The notes under the pieces were generated by a model. It was not told the origin of the DNA and did no database searches. It saw only the letters and a list, made by a program, of their open reading frames with translations. This document shows, one piece after another, positions 20,081 to 29,207 of a DNA stretch of 64,000 nt. The DNA is from Tissierellales bacterium (GTDB taxonomy: Bacteria > Bacillota > Clostridia > Tissierellales > VENL01). Both the position numbers and the translations under genes were made by a program. Numbering within the stretch: position 1 is the first letter of the stretch; every line of letters starts with the position of its first letter. Where the stretch lies: NCBI GenBank assembly GCA_028280805.1, contig JANQLB010000118.1, forward strand, positions 146,069-210,068, written 5' to 3'.

Positions 20081-21214
20081 TTATAATAACTCCATAAAAA
20101 CTCTATTTGATAAATCTAAGCCTTTAGTAGTAAGTTTAACGGTATGGGAGTTATTAATCAACAGACTTTTACTATGCAGCATTTTTAGTTTATCTTCAAA
20201 AACTTTATTAATATCTATTCCAAATCTGTCCTTAAAATTATTCTTTTTTATACCATCAATTAATCTTAAGCCCAATATCATATATTCTGACATTTCTGTA
20301 GCTTTATCTATTATTTCTCTGTGGGTTACGGGCAGCTTAAGATTATCTAAATCATTAAAGTAATCTTTGAAGCTACCGGTATTTCCATATCTCTGTTGAT
20401 TAATGTTAGAATGGGCTGACAATCCTATACCTATATATGGCTTAACAGTCCAATAAAACATATTATGCTTACACTCATAACCTTTTTTTGCAAAGTTAGA
20501 TATTTCATAATGCTTATATCTACTATCCTCTAGTAGTTCTATACCTTTATGATACATCAATCTCTCCTCATCTTCATTTGGTAGAGGTAATTGACTTCTT
20601 TTATTCATTTGATAAAAGTCGGTGCCTTCTTCTATTTTAAGACTATAGTAGGAAATATGTTCTACATCTAACGATATTACTTCATTTAATGTATTTATTA
20701 CATCTTTTATACTCTGATTAGGAAGGTTAAACATTATATCAACGTTGATATTATTAAATCCATTATTTCTTAATAATCTATATGTCTCTAAGAAATCTTT
20801 TTTTGTATGAATTCTCCCAAGTTTAGATAATATAGTGTCATCTAAGGATTGTACTCCAAGACTTAACCTATTTATCCCGACATCTTTATAGACAGTAAGC
20901 TTTTCTTTGTTTAAAGTTTTAGGATTAATTTCTATAGATATTTCCATTGCGTTATGCAGTTTAAGTCGTTTATTTAAGTAATTAAAAATATCTAAAATAT
21001 ACTTAGCATCAATATATGACGGAGTGCCGCCGCCAATAAATATGGTTTTAACTACGTAATCTTTCAGTATATGAGAATAAATATCTATTTCTATTTTTAG
21101 ATATTTCAAATACTTATCTACTATATTATCTTGATTGGAGTATGAACAAAAATCACAATAGTAACACTTACTTTCACAAAAAGGTATATGGATATATATT
21201 GCAACTTCCTTCAT
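20081..21214 (-). CDS. hemW: Heme chaperone HemW-like radical SAM protein
   Basis: A 377-residue radical-SAM protein once annotated as oxygen-independent coproporphyrinogen oxidase. The cluster motif is CESKCYYCDF (Cys13, Cys17, Cys20), with GGGTPSYI near 62 and GVQSLDD near 122. It lacks the long N-terminal extension of HemN and sits in the lepA-hemW-hrcA order typical of HemW in Firmicutes. HemW delivers heme in characterised species; the role in a strict anaerobe is uncertain. Confidence 0.9.
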   Translation of the reverse strand: MKEVAIYIHIPFCESKCYYCDFCSYSNQDNIVDKYLKYLKIEIDIYSHILKDYVVKTIFIGGGTPSYIDAKYILDIFNYLNKRLKLHNAMEISIEINPKTLNKEKLTVYKDVGINRLSLGVQSLDDTILSKLGRIHTKKDFLETYRLLRNNGFNNINVDIMFNLPNQSIKDVINTLNEVISLDVEHISYYSLKIEEGTDFYQMNKRSQLPLPNEDEERLMYHKGIELLEDSRYKHYEISNFAKKGYECKHNMFYWTVKPYIGIGLSAHSNINQQRYGNTGSFKDYFNDLDNLKLPVTHREIIDKATEMSEYMILGLRLIDGIKKNNFKDRFGIDINKVFEDKLKMLHSKSLLINNSHTVKLTTKGLDLSNRVFMELL

Positions 21215-21268
21215 TTTTCATCCTCCAATTTTAAAAAAATATAGGAGGTCCTTTTACAGAACTCCATT

Positions 21269-23080
21269 TTAATTTTCATCATATTTAAGAACAGTTAAGA
21301 AAGCTTCCTGTGGAACTTCTACATTTCCAACCTGTCTCATTCGTTTCTTTCCTTCTTTTTGTTTTTCTAAAAGCTTTTTCTTTCTAGTAATATCTCCACC
21401 GTAACACTTAGCCAAAACATCTTTCTTAAGTGCTCTAACCGTTTCTCTAGCAATTATTTTTGATCCTATAGACGCTTGAATAGGAATTGAAAATTGATGT
21501 CTTGGTATAACATCTTTAAGTTTTTCCGTAATTACTCTTCCTCTTTCATATGCAGTTTCTTCATGAACAATCAATGAGAAGGCATCAACAAGCTCTTTGT
21601 TTATTAAAATGTCTAACTTAACAAGTTTAGACCGCTTATATCCCTTTAGCTCATAATCCATCGAAGCATATCCTCTGGTTTTAGACTTAAGAGCATCAAA
21701 AAAATCATAAATAACCTCATTCAAAGGCATTTCATAGTTTATAGATACTCTGGTTTCTTCAAGATATTTCATGTCTTTGAAAATTCCTCGTCTCTTTTGG
21801 CATAAATCCATAATAGCACCTACATATTCAGTTGGAGACATGATATTAAGATTTACTATAGGTTCTTCCATATATTCAGTCTCTGATGGTTCTGGAAGGT
21901 TTGTAGGATTTTGAATTAATATTTCTGTGCCGTCACTCTTTTTAATTTTATATATAACGCTTGGTGCGGTGGTTATTATACTTAAATCAAATTCTCTTTC
22001 CAGTCTTTCCTGTATAATTTCCATATGCAAAAGCCCTAAAAATCCACACCTAAATCCAAAGCCAAGGGCAATAGAAGTTTCAGGTTCAAATACTAAAGCT
22101 GCATCGTTAACTTGTAGCTTTTCTAACGCATCTCTTACATTATTGTATTCTTCTCCTTCAGCAGGATATATACCACAATATACCATTGAAACAACGTTTT
22201 TATACCCCGGTAATGGTTTTTCAGTAGGTTTAAGAGCATCAGTTATAGTATCGCCGACTTTTGCATCTCTAACATTTTTCATACTTGCTGTTACATATCC
22301 TACGTCTCCAGCACTTAACTGATCTATAGCCACCTTTTGCGGAGCCATAATACCAACTTCTGTTACTTCAAATTTCTTCCCGGTAGACATAAGCTGTATT
22401 TTCATTCCCTGCTTAATAGTTCCTTCCATAACTCTTATATATGCTATAACTCCCTTGTAGCTATCATAAAACGAGTCAAAGATTAAAGCCTTCAATGGGT
22501 CATCTTTACTGCCTTTTGGAGCAGGTATCTTTTGAACTATATTCTCCAATACATCATCTATATTTATTCCATCTTTAGCTGAAATTAATGGAGCATCTTC
22601 ACAATCTAAACCTATTAAATCTTCAACTTCTCTTTTAACTTCATCCGGTCTGGCACTAGGTAAATCAATTTTATTAATTACGGGAACTATCTCAAGATCT
22701 TGATCAATAGCTAAATAAACATTTGCCAAGGTCTGTGCCTCAACTCCTTGAGCTGCATCAACTACTAATAATGCTCCTTCACAAGCAGCTAAACTTCTGG
22801 AAACCTCATAATTAAAATCTACATGTCCCGGAGTATCTATCAAATTAAATATATACTCATTTCCATCATTAGCTTTATATATCAGCCTAGTGGTCTGTAG
22901 CTTAATTGTTATTCCTCTTTCTCTTTCCAAATCCATATTATCTAATACTTGTTCTTTCATTTCTCTTTCAGTCAATAATCCGGTTTTCTGTATTAAACGG
23001 TCTGCTAAAGTAGATTTGCCGTGGTCAATATGTGCTATTATTGAAAAATTCCTTACTCTTTTTTGTCTGTCATTTACCAT
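21269..23080 (-). CDS. lepA: Elongation factor 4 (back-translocating GTPase)
   Basis: A 603-residue translational GTPase. The G1 motif is AHIDHGKST (about residues 15-23), G3 is DTPGHVDF, and G4 is NKIDLPSA. The C-terminal domain has the LepA-specific [13 protein letters not shown] and the end [22 protein letters not shown]. It associates with stalled or mispaired ribosomes. It is followed by hemW after 54 bases. Confidence 0.97.
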   Translation of the reverse strand: MVNDRQKRVRNFSIIAHIDHGKSTLADRLIQKTGLLTEREMKEQVLDNMDLERERGITIKLQTTRLIYKANDGNEYIFNLIDTPGHVDFNYEVSRSLAACEGALLVVDAAQGVEAQTLANVYLAIDQDLEIVPVINKIDLPSARPDEVKREVEDLIGLDCEDAPLISAKDGINIDDVLENIVQKIPAPKGSKDDPLKALIFDSFYDSYKGVIAYIRVMEGTIKQGMKIQLMSTGKKFEVTEVGIMAPQKVAIDQLSAGDVGYVTASMKNVRDAKVGDTITDALKPTEKPLPGYKNVVSMVYCGIYPAEGEEYNNVRDALEKLQVNDAALVFEPETSIALGFGFRCGFLGLLHMEIIQERLEREFDLSIITTAPSVIYKIKKSDGTEILIQNPTNLPEPSETEYMEEPIVNLNIMSPTEYVGAIMDLCQKRRGIFKDMKYLEETRVSINYEMPLNEVIYDFFDALKSKTRGYASMDYELKGYKRSKLVKLDILINKELVDAFSLIVHEETAYERGRVITEKLKDVIPRHQFSIPIQASIGSKIIARETVRALKKDVLAKCYGGDITRKKKLLEKQKEGKKRMRQVGNVEVPQEAFLTVLKYDEN

Positions 23081-23289
23081 ATATTTTTATCCTCCTCCAT
23101 ATGGAAGTAATCCTCATCAATTATAACATAATAAGTAGTGGGATAAAAGATTTATCATATAATAATGTTGAAATCTTTAATAAAAAAACTGTACAATCTG
23201 TACACTTTCATTACATAATTTACACTATTCATTGTTATCTTGATTATTGTCAAATATGTAATTTTTATTATTTCCTCTTACTACCAAAG

Positions 23290-23395
23290 GTAAAATGAAA
23301 ATGCTTACGCACACCCTATAAGATTTAGGGCTTCTTATTGCAGAAGGTAAATGCGTTTCTGTGAAAGAATCGGATTCAGAATGTATTATTTGAAA
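23290..23395 (-). mobile_element. Probable relic of an IS200/IS605-type right end
   Basis: On the minus strand the region 23395-23335 reads in one frame as SESDSFTETHLPSAIRSPKS, like the C-terminal tails of many OrfB/TnpB proteins. This is followed by AAGAAGCCC and a CCCTA-N7-TAGGG hairpin, resembling the transposon right end at 63.72-63.83 kb, which also has AAGAAGCCC followed by a hairpin. Base composition is less AT-rich than the flanks. There is no start codon and no upstream tnpB. Assignment is by eye and moderate. Confidence 0.45.
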
Positions 23396-23419
23396 TGTTT
23401 TTATTTTGTATTTTTTCAG

Positions 23420-23449
23420 TTGCTGCTACAATTGTACATCTGGTATAAT
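23420..23449 (+). promoter_or_regulatory. Candidate promoter of the HxlR-family gene
   Basis: Extended -10 TGGTATAAT (23441-23449) with a possible -35 TTGCTG (23420-23425, 18-base spacer), about 80 bases upstream of the ATG. Confidence 0.5.
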
Positions 23450-23527
23450 GGTATTATTAAGTCACTTTATAGTAAGTATATAGCATTTTCTGTTATAGGA
23501 TAAAAATACTGAGTAAAGGAGTTTTCA

Positions 23528-23875
23528 ATGAACACAGAATCAAAATACAAGAATAAATATGATACTTGTCACTTAACATATGCCTTAAATATCATAGGTG
23601 GAAAATGGCGGCTCCCAATTCTTTGGACTCTCCATAAACATGACATTTTAAGATACAATCAATTGAAGCGATCAATTGAAGGAATCACAAATATGATGTT
23701 AACACAATCCTTAAAGGATTTAGAAGCCTATGGCATTATTCATCGTAAGCAATACATGGAGATACCTCCTAGAGTTGAATACTCATTGACAAAGGATGGT
23801 AAAGATTTAATTCCAGCTTTGATAGCGTTAGCCAAATGGGGAAAACATATTAATGAAAAAAATAAGTGTGATTAA
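23528..23875 (+). CDS. HxlR-family winged-helix transcriptional regulator
   Basis: A 115-residue MarR-like regulator of the HxlR group. The N-terminal motif CHLTYALNIIGGKWRLPILW and the wing region (MLTQSLKDLEAYGIIHRKQY, PPRVEYSLTKDG) are diagnostic. One Cys (residue 14) is placed where redox- or electrophile-sensing members have theirs. Such regulators usually control an adjacent oxidoreductase, but the upstream neighbour here is only an IS-like relic and the downstream gene is a convergent acetyltransferase, so the target is not apparent. Ribosome binding site AAAGGAG. Confidence 0.85.
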   Translation: MNTESKYKNKYDTCHLTYALNIIGGKWRLPILWTLHKHDILRYNQLKRSIEGITNMMLTQSLKDLEAYGIIHRKQYMEIPPRVEYSLTKDGKDLIPALIALAKWGKHINEKNKCD

Positions 23876-23946
23876 GTTTTTACTTAATATTTATCCGATA
23901 GCTTACAATTCTAATACTCCCCCTTGTAAACCTATAAAAAATATCC

Positions 23947-24465
23947 TTAAATATTTCTTAGAACAGTAATAAAGCCATCTAATATTTTATGAGATTCATT
24001 GAAGCCCTTACGTTTGTAAAAATTAAGAGCATCATCATTACCATCAGAAACGAAAATAAATAAATCTTTAACGTTTAATTTATTTAGCCACTCCATACCT
24101 TCATTAAATAGTCGTGTTCCAATACCAATACCTCTATACTCTTCTCTTATAAAAAATTGAGATAAACAACCCACCTGATCTTCAACTGAATTCATGTCAA
24201 AGAAGGTTGCAAAATCACTATCATAAACTTCTTTTGATGACAAATTACAGTAAACATATCCAACAACTTTGTCATTAGCTTTAGCTACCATAATAAAATT
24301 TTGATCGGCCTTTTCTAGTGAAGATAGAAATCGTGTTTGGAATGACATCGAATCAAACCTTTCTGGTGTAATTCTGGTTTTACTTTTTTGATATCCCATC
24401 AATTCATTACATAGTAATTCTACTAAATATGCATCTTCTTCCCTAATAATTTCGTACTTTATCAT
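23947..24465 (-). CDS. GNAT-family N-acetyltransferase
   Basis: A 172-residue GCN5-related acetyltransferase. The acetyl-CoA pyrophosphate loop is visible in REEYRGIGIGTRLFNEGMEW (about residues 111-130), and motif B in LFIFVSDGNDDALNFYKRKGF (about 139-159). GGAGG precedes the ATG. The substrate cannot be inferred; it stands alone and converges with the HxlR regulator. Confidence 0.82.
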   Translation of the reverse strand: MIKYEIIREEDAYLVELLCNELMGYQKSKTRITPERFDSMSFQTRFLSSLEKADQNFIMVAKANDKVVGYVYCNLSSKEVYDSDFATFFDMNSVEDQVGCLSQFFIREEYRGIGIGTRLFNEGMEWLNKLNVKDLFIFVSDGNDDALNFYKRKGFNESHKILDGFITVLRNI

Positions 24466-24612
24466 GTCTTTGACCTCCTTGATAAATTAGATTAATTTAA
24501 TTGTATCAGTTAGTCTAAATATGACAAGTATGCAATATTTTATGATTAAGGCAGATTTTACTGAGTATTAGATCTAATCAGCAATTACTAATGTTTTGTG
24601 AACTTTGGTGAA

Positions 24613-24645
24613 AAAGCCGAAGCAGATTATCTCCACTTCGGCTTT
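24613..24645 (-). terminator. Terminator after pflA
   Basis: Perfect 10-bp stem AAAGCCGAAG / CTTCGGCTTT with a 13-base loop and a following TTTT run in the minus-strand sense, 11 bases after the pflA stop. Confidence 0.85.
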
Positions 24646-24656
24646 ACTCATGTATT

Positions 24657-25364
24657 CTATTCATTAAGAGCTCTATTCAATTCTTCCATAGTTTTAGAAC
24701 TTGGCTCATAAGTATCTTCCAGTTCATATTTTAGACCAAGCTCAGCCCATTTATATTCTCCCATTTTATGAAAGGGAAGAAGTTCAACCTTGGAAATATT
24801 TGAATACTTAGCTTTGATAGCATTGATCTTATCAATTTCCTCAAACTTATCTGTGAAGCTTGGTACAACGACAAGACGAAGCCAAACTTCAACGCCGTGT
24901 TTATCAGCCAATTCTAAAGTTTTATAAAAATAGTCTATCTTTACGCCTGTAAGCATCTTATACATTTGCGGATCAGTTGATTTCACGTCGAGAAGCAGCA
25001 AATCTGTATACTTAAGAACAGTCTCAACAAGCTCAGGAGATGAGACTCCTGAGGTATCAAGAGCAGTGTGTAAGTCATGCTCCTTTGCTTTTTTGAATAA
25101 ATCTGCCACAAACTCGGCCTGCATGAGGGGTTCACCACCAGATACTGTAAGTCCTCCACCGGTATTTCTCATAAAAACCTTGTATCTGCTGATTTTTTCA
25201 ATCAGATCCTCAGAGGTTGTTTCTTGTCCTTTATCAGGTGCCCAGGTGTCAGGATTATGACAGTATTTGCATCTGAGTGGGCAGCCTTGCATAAATACGA
25301 CAAATCGTATGCCCGGACCATCTACTGCACCGCAAGTCTCATATGAATGTAAAAAACCTTTCAT
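24657..25364 (-). CDS. pflA: Pyruvate formate-lyase-activating enzyme
   Basis: A 235-residue radical-SAM activase that installs the glycyl radical on PflB. The cluster motif is CPLRCKYC (Cys28, Cys32, Cys35), preceded by the family segment CGAVDGPGIRFVVFMQG and followed by GGGLTVSGGEPLMQ. It follows pflB by 31 bases with its own ribosome binding site (AGGAGTGAATATCT). Base use is slightly less AT-rich than the surroundings, as in pflB. Confidence 0.97.
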   Translation of the reverse strand: MKGFLHSYETCGAVDGPGIRFVVFMQGCPLRCKYCHNPDTWAPDKGQETTSEDLIEKISRYKVFMRNTGGGLTVSGGEPLMQAEFVADLFKKAKEHDLHTALDTSGVSSPELVETVLKYTDLLLLDVKSTDPQMYKMLTGVKIDYFYKTLELADKHGVEVWLRLVVVPSFTDKFEEIDKINAIKAKYSNISKVELLPFHKMGEYKWAELGLKYELEDTYEPSSKTMEELNRALNE

Positions 25365-25395
25365 AGATATTCACTCCTATCACATAATCGTGAGA

Positions 25396-27621
25396 TTAGC
25401 GAGTATGGAAAGTTCTATTAATAACATCAAGCTGCTGTTCTTTCGTCAGTTTGATGAAGTTTACTGCGTATCCTGATACACGAATTGTAAGCTGTGGGTA
25501 AAGCTCTGGATGTTCCATAGCATCCACAAGTGTTTCTTTGTCAAATACATTGACATTGATATGGTGACCATCGCTTTCAAAGTATCCATCAAGAAGACCA
25601 GCCAAGTTCTGAATACGCACATCTTTATCCTTACCAAGTGCACCCGGAACCATTGAGAATGTGTATGATATACCATCTTCAGAGTGTTCGTATGGAAGCT
25701 TTGCAACTGATGCCATAGATCCGAGAGCACCGTTTTGATCACGACCATGCATTGGATTTGCACCCGGAGCAAAAGGTTCGCCAGCTTTTCTGCCGTCTGG
25801 TGTATTGCCTGTCTTCTTACCATAAACCACATTTGAAGTAATTGTTAAAATAGATAGAGTCGGAACAGAGCTTCTATATGTTTGGTGCTTTCTCAGTTTG
25901 CTCATGAAACGCTCAACAAGCTGACATGCTATATCATCAACACGATCATCATCGTTACCGAAGCATGGAAACTCACCATTGATATCATAATCTACAACAA
26001 GACCTTCTTCGTTTCTGACCGGTTTTACTTGAGCGTGCTTGATTGCTGATAAAGAGTCGGCTACAACTGATAGACCTGCAATACCGCAAGCTGACGTTCT
26101 AAGAACATCCATATCGTGAAGTGCCATCTGAAGACGTTCGTATGAATATTTATCATGCATGAAGTGGATGATATTCAATGTATTAATATACAACTGTGCC
26201 AACCAATCCATGATATGATCGAAACGAGCCATAACGTCGTCATAGTCAAGAATTTCACCTTGAACCGGAGCAAACAGCGGAGCTATTTGCTCACCTGTCT
26301 TTTCATCACGACCACCGTTTATAGCATAAAGTAGAGCTTTTGCCAGATTAGCACGTGCACCGAAGAATTGCATTTGTTTACCGATCCGCATTGCAGATAC
26401 GCAACATGCAATACCGTAATCGTCACCGTAATCCATCATCATAAGATCATCATTCTCATATTGGATGGAACTTGTTTCGATTGAAACCTTACACGAAAAT
26501 TCCTTGAAGCCTTTTGGCAGACGAGTGGACCAAAGCACAGTCAAGTTTGGTTCTGGAGCCGGACCTAGGTTTGTCAGCGTGTGAAGCATACGAAAGCTAT
26601 TTTTTGTTACAAGGGTACGACCATCAAGACCCATACCACCGATAGATTCTGTAACCCAAGTTGGGTCGCCAGAGAACAGTTCGTTGTATGAAGGTGTTCT
26701 CAGGAAGCGTACCATTCTTAACTTGATCACAAAATCATCAATCAATTCTTGAGCTTCGGACTCAGTTATAGTGCCTTCTGATAGATCACGTTCAATGTAA
26801 ATATCAAGGAATGTAGAAACACGTCCTAGAGACATTGCGGCACCATTTTGTTCCTTAATAGCGCCTAGGTATCCAAAGTAAGTCCATTGAATTGCTTCTT
26901 TTGCATTTGTAGCAGGCAAGGAAATGTCTATACCATAGGACTGTGCCATCTCTTTAAGCTCATTCAGTGCGTAAATTTGCTCACTTATTTCTTCACGTTG
27001 TCTGATAAGCCTGCTGTCCATTAAATCTAAAGTCAAACGCTTCTTTTGATTAAGTTTATCTTCGATTAAGCGGTCAACTCCGTAAAGTGCAACACGACGG
27101 TAGTCACCAATAATACGACCACGACCATAGGCATCCGGAAGACCAGTAATGATACCAGTTTTACGTGCAGCACGCATTTCATCTGTATAAGCATCAAAAA
27201 CACCATCATTATGCGTCTTTCTGTACTTAAGATCAAATAATTCCTTTGTAGAAGGGTCCATTTTATAGCCGTATGATTCAAGAGCACCATTAGCAACACG
27301 GATACCTCCGAAAGGCATAAGGGCACGCTTTAATGGTTTATCTGTCTGTAGACCTACGATAATCTCTAGAGATTCATTGATATAACCTGCGTTATGAGAT
27401 GTAACAGTAGAAATAATCTTAGTATCTACATCTAAAATCTCTTTCTTGTTTTCTTCCTTCATTAACTCAATTACTATGCTCCAAAGCTTTGTTGTTCTCT
27501 CTGTTGGACCAACTAGAAAACTTTCATCGCCTTCGTAAGGCATATAGTTTTTCTGTATAAAATCACGAACGTTGATGTTTTTCGACCAAGTTCCTTTCTT
27601 AAAAGATTTCCATGGCTGCAT
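25396..27621 (-). CDS. pflB: Formate acetyltransferase (pyruvate formate-lyase)
   Basis: A 741-residue glycyl-radical enzyme converting pyruvate and CoA to acetyl-CoA and formate. The catalytic cysteine pair is Cys406-Cys407 ([10 protein letters not shown]) and the radical glycine is Gly717 in RVSGYAVNF, 24 residues from the end. The surrounding segments ([22 protein letters not shown]) match PflB proper and not the diol dehydratase or choline lyase branches. AGGAGG precedes the ATG. It provides anaerobic acetyl-CoA and formate and is co-transcribed with its activase. The coding strand is richer in G+C than neighbours, which may reflect codon optimisation of a highly expressed gene or transfer. 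Confidence 0.98.
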   Translation of the reverse strand: MQPWKSFKKGTWSKNINVRDFIQKNYMPYEGDESFLVGPTERTTKLWSIVIELMKEENKKEILDVDTKIISTVTSHNAGYINESLEIIVGLQTDKPLKRALMPFGGIRVANGALESYGYKMDPSTKELFDLKYRKTHNDGVFDAYTDEMRAARKTGIITGLPDAYGRGRIIGDYRRVALYGVDRLIEDKLNQKKRLTLDLMDSRLIRQREEISEQIYALNELKEMAQSYGIDISLPATNAKEAIQWTYFGYLGAIKEQNGAAMSLGRVSTFLDIYIERDLSEGTITESEAQELIDDFVIKLRMVRFLRTPSYNELFSGDPTWVTESIGGMGLDGRTLVTKNSFRMLHTLTNLGPAPEPNLTVLWSTRLPKGFKEFSCKVSIETSSIQYENDDLMMMDYGDDYGIACCVSAMRIGKQMQFFGARANLAKALLYAINGGRDEKTGEQIAPLFAPVQGEILDYDDVMARFDHIMDWLAQLYINTLNIIHFMHDKYSYERLQMALHDMDVLRTSACGIAGLSVVADSLSAIKHAQVKPVRNEEGLVVDYDINGEFPCFGNDDDRVDDIACQLVERFMSKLRKHQTYRSSVPTLSILTITSNVVYGKKTGNTPDGRKAGEPFAPGANPMHGRDQNGALGSMASVAKLPYEHSEDGISYTFSMVPGALGKDKDVRIQNLAGLLDGYFESDGHHINVNVFDKETLVDAMEHPELYPQLTIRVSGYAVNFIKLTKEQQLDVINRTFHTR

Positions 27622-27809
27622 TAGATTAACCTCCTAATAAAAGCGTTCAAGTTACAAAACACAGTTTATTTTAAAAACAATGACACATGATGATATGGCT
27701 TTCAATTCACTTAATAAATTTCACCAATATTTCTCGTAAATATTCAATATAATTATATTAACATAAATGAATTGAAATAGTTATGAAAATATACCATGTA
27801 TACAATAAT

Positions 27810-27838
27810 ACAGTACGCGAGAAAAACGTAAAAGTCAA
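27810..27838 (-). promoter_or_regulatory. Candidate promoter of pflBA
   Basis: Minus-strand -35 TTGACT (27833-27838), 17-base spacer and -10 TACTGT (27810-27815). This leaves a leader of nearly 190 bases before the pflB ATG. Consensus-based only. Confidence 0.4.
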
Positions 27839-28057
27839 GCCTTATTACAAAAATATAATGAAATTCCTACAGAAATAGTCGGAGATATTGAATATCTTGT
27901 TTTCCAAATTGAAACTTTTCTTTTGCTAAAAATAAATCTAGTGTTTTAAATATAAATTTTAAGGTATATTTAATTTAAATAATATTATTGATAAGATATT
28001 ATTCTTCATCCGAAGTTTTTGTAAAATTTATTCCTTATGGTATATTTATGTAAGACT

Positions 28058-28080
28058 TATGTAATTTACATAGGTATACT
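28058..28080 (+). promoter_or_regulatory. Palindromic operator candidate and -10 of sodN
   Basis: Perfect 15-base palindrome TATGTAATTTACATA (28058-28072) ends two bases before a -10-like TATACT (28075-28080), about 58 bases upstream of the sodN ATG. A protein bound there would cover the spacer between -35 and -10. Confidence 0.5.
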
Positions 28081-28138
28081 ATTACTTTACTTTATCAAAT
28101 AATAATAAAAATAATTAAGTTTTGAAAGGAGAATTGAT

Positions 28139-28591
28139 ATGTTCAAAAAATTAAAGATACAAACAGCTATGGCACACTGTGACGGTCCTTGTGGTGTTTA
28201 TGATCCAGCATCTGCTCGTATTGCAGCAGAAGCAGTATTATCTATGACAAAAAAAATCTTAGCTTTAACGCCTCCTGAAGATACTAAAGATGCAAAGGCA
28301 ATGGCCGCATATCTGAATACTATGAGCCGTTATGTTGCTATTAAAGAAGAACAGGCACATTTAACAAAGGAAGAATTACTTGTATTGTGGACTGACTATT
28401 TTAAACCTAAACATTTAGAATCATATCCAGATCTACATGATACTTTCTGGAATGCTACAAAACTATGCTCAACTGTAAAGGTTGAAGTTAATCTAGAACA
28501 TGCAAATGAACTTATGGAAGCTATAAAAAAGATTCATTATATCTTCTGGGATACTAAAAATAGAAAAGTAGAATGGGTAACTTCAAGTTAG
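28139..28591 (+). CDS. sodN: Nickel-containing superoxide dismutase
   Basis: A 150-residue NiSOD precursor. After a 12-residue leader (MFKKLKIQTAMA) comes the nickel hook HCDGPCGVY, giving His1, Cys2, Cys6 and Tyr9 in the mature protein. The four-helix-bundle body follows (about residues 25-150). The fourth hook residue is Gly instead of the common Leu. GGAGAATTGAT precedes the ATG. The next gene encodes the SodX-type protease expected to remove the leader. It would remove superoxide on oxygen exposure in this anaerobe. NiSOD is better known from actinobacteria, cyanobacteria and marine proteobacteria. Confidence 0.95.
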   Translation: MFKKLKIQTAMAHCDGPCGVYDPASARIAAEAVLSMTKKILALTPPEDTKDAKAMAAYLNTMSRYVAIKEEQAHLTKEELLVLWTDYFKPKHLESYPDLHDTFWNATKLCSTVKVEVNLEHANELMEAIKKIHYIFWDTKNRKVEWVTSS

Positions 28592-28604
28592 TCTATTTCT
28601 AAAT

Positions 28605-28961
28605 TTGTTGAATTGGGTATTGTTGTTGTTTGGTAAACGATATTTGATTAGAGTTAAGGGTAATTCAATGTTCCCGGTACTTAAGGATAATGATGTAGTA
28701 TTTGTTAATCCAAACGCATACAAAGCTTCATTTCCTTCCGTCAATGATATAGTTGTAGCAAAACATCCTTATAAGGATAATACTCTTTTAATTAAAAAAA
28801 TAGTCAGTATAGATGAAAATGAAAAGTTCTGTTTATTAGGAATAAATAAGAACAGCAGCACAGACAGTCGTTCCTTCGGAAGTGTTTGTAAAAAGCATAT
28901 CCTAGGAAAAGTTGTAGGAGTGTCTAAATATAAATTAAAAGAAAAAAAACAATCCGATTAA
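28605..28961 (+). CDS. sodX: Nickel-type superoxide dismutase maturation protease (SodX-like, S26 family)
   Basis: A 118-residue S26-family (signal-peptidase-like) protease. The catalytic Ser is in KGNSMFPVL (Ser21) and the Lys in LLIKKIVSI (Lys64). There is no clear transmembrane anchor, only a short hydrophobic start (WVLLLFG). It begins 13 bases after sodN with a TTG codon and no obvious Shine-Dalgarno site, so translation is likely coupled and the exact start is uncertain. Adjacent sodN makes the maturation role much more likely than a generic signal peptidase. Confidence 0.88.
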   Translation: MLNWVLLLFGKRYLIRVKGNSMFPVLKDNDVVFVNPNAYKASFPSVNDIVVAKHPYKDNTLLIKKIVSIDENEKFCLLGINKNSSTDSRSFGSVCKKHILGKVVGVSKYKLKEKKQSD

Positions 28962-28965
28962 TAAT

Positions 28966-29013
28966 ACGATCTCCTGAAACTTTATTTATAAGTTTAGGAG
29001 ATTGTATGTTTTT
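28966..29013 (+). terminator. Terminator after sodX
   Basis: Hairpin ACGATCTCCTGAAACTT / AAGTTTAGGAGATTGT with one mismatch and a T-run (GTTTTT) in the plus-strand sense, five bases beyond the stop. Confidence 0.8.
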
Positions 29014-29207
29014 AATCCGCTTTTTATAAAGTCACGCGGACAACAGCACATTTGACATTAACAGACATATTTGAAATATTTCTTAATGCTATGACATCTC
29101 ACAATACTTCTAAATCTTCTTCAATGTAATAAAGCCATAGCTATTTAAAAAATAGTTATGACTTTTGAGTTTACACTGGATAATTTAGATGAATTTTGAG
29201 AATTTTT

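Larger units (their letters stand above)
27622..28138. other. Divergent regulatory region between pflB and sodN
   Basis: About 0.5 kb with no gene. It holds the candidate pflB promoter on the minus strand (27810-27838) and the sodN promoter with a palindrome (28058-28080). A 46-codon open stretch at 27809-27949 (plus) has no start codon and overlaps the pflB promoter, so it is not called. The rest is plain AT-rich sequence. Confidence 0.55.

Noticed and set aside
20081..21214. Coproporphyrinogen III dehydrogenase HemN
   Set aside because: Lacks the long N-terminal extension of HemN, and gene order next to lepA and hrcA is that of HemW.
23300..23340. Riboswitch or small RNA around the CCCTA/TAGGG hairpin
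   Set aside because: No aptamer landmark is present and the flanking minus-strand sequence reads like an OrfB tail, so a transposon right end fits better.
25461..25832. 123-codon minus-strand frame inside pflB
   Set aside because: Lies within pflB in a different frame; pflB has clear catalytic residues here (Gly717 region). Shadow.
27809..27949. 46-codon plus-strand open stretch with a protein-like translation upstream of sodN
   Set aside because: No start codon, no ribosome binding site, overlaps the likely pflB promoter; not enough to call a gene remnant.
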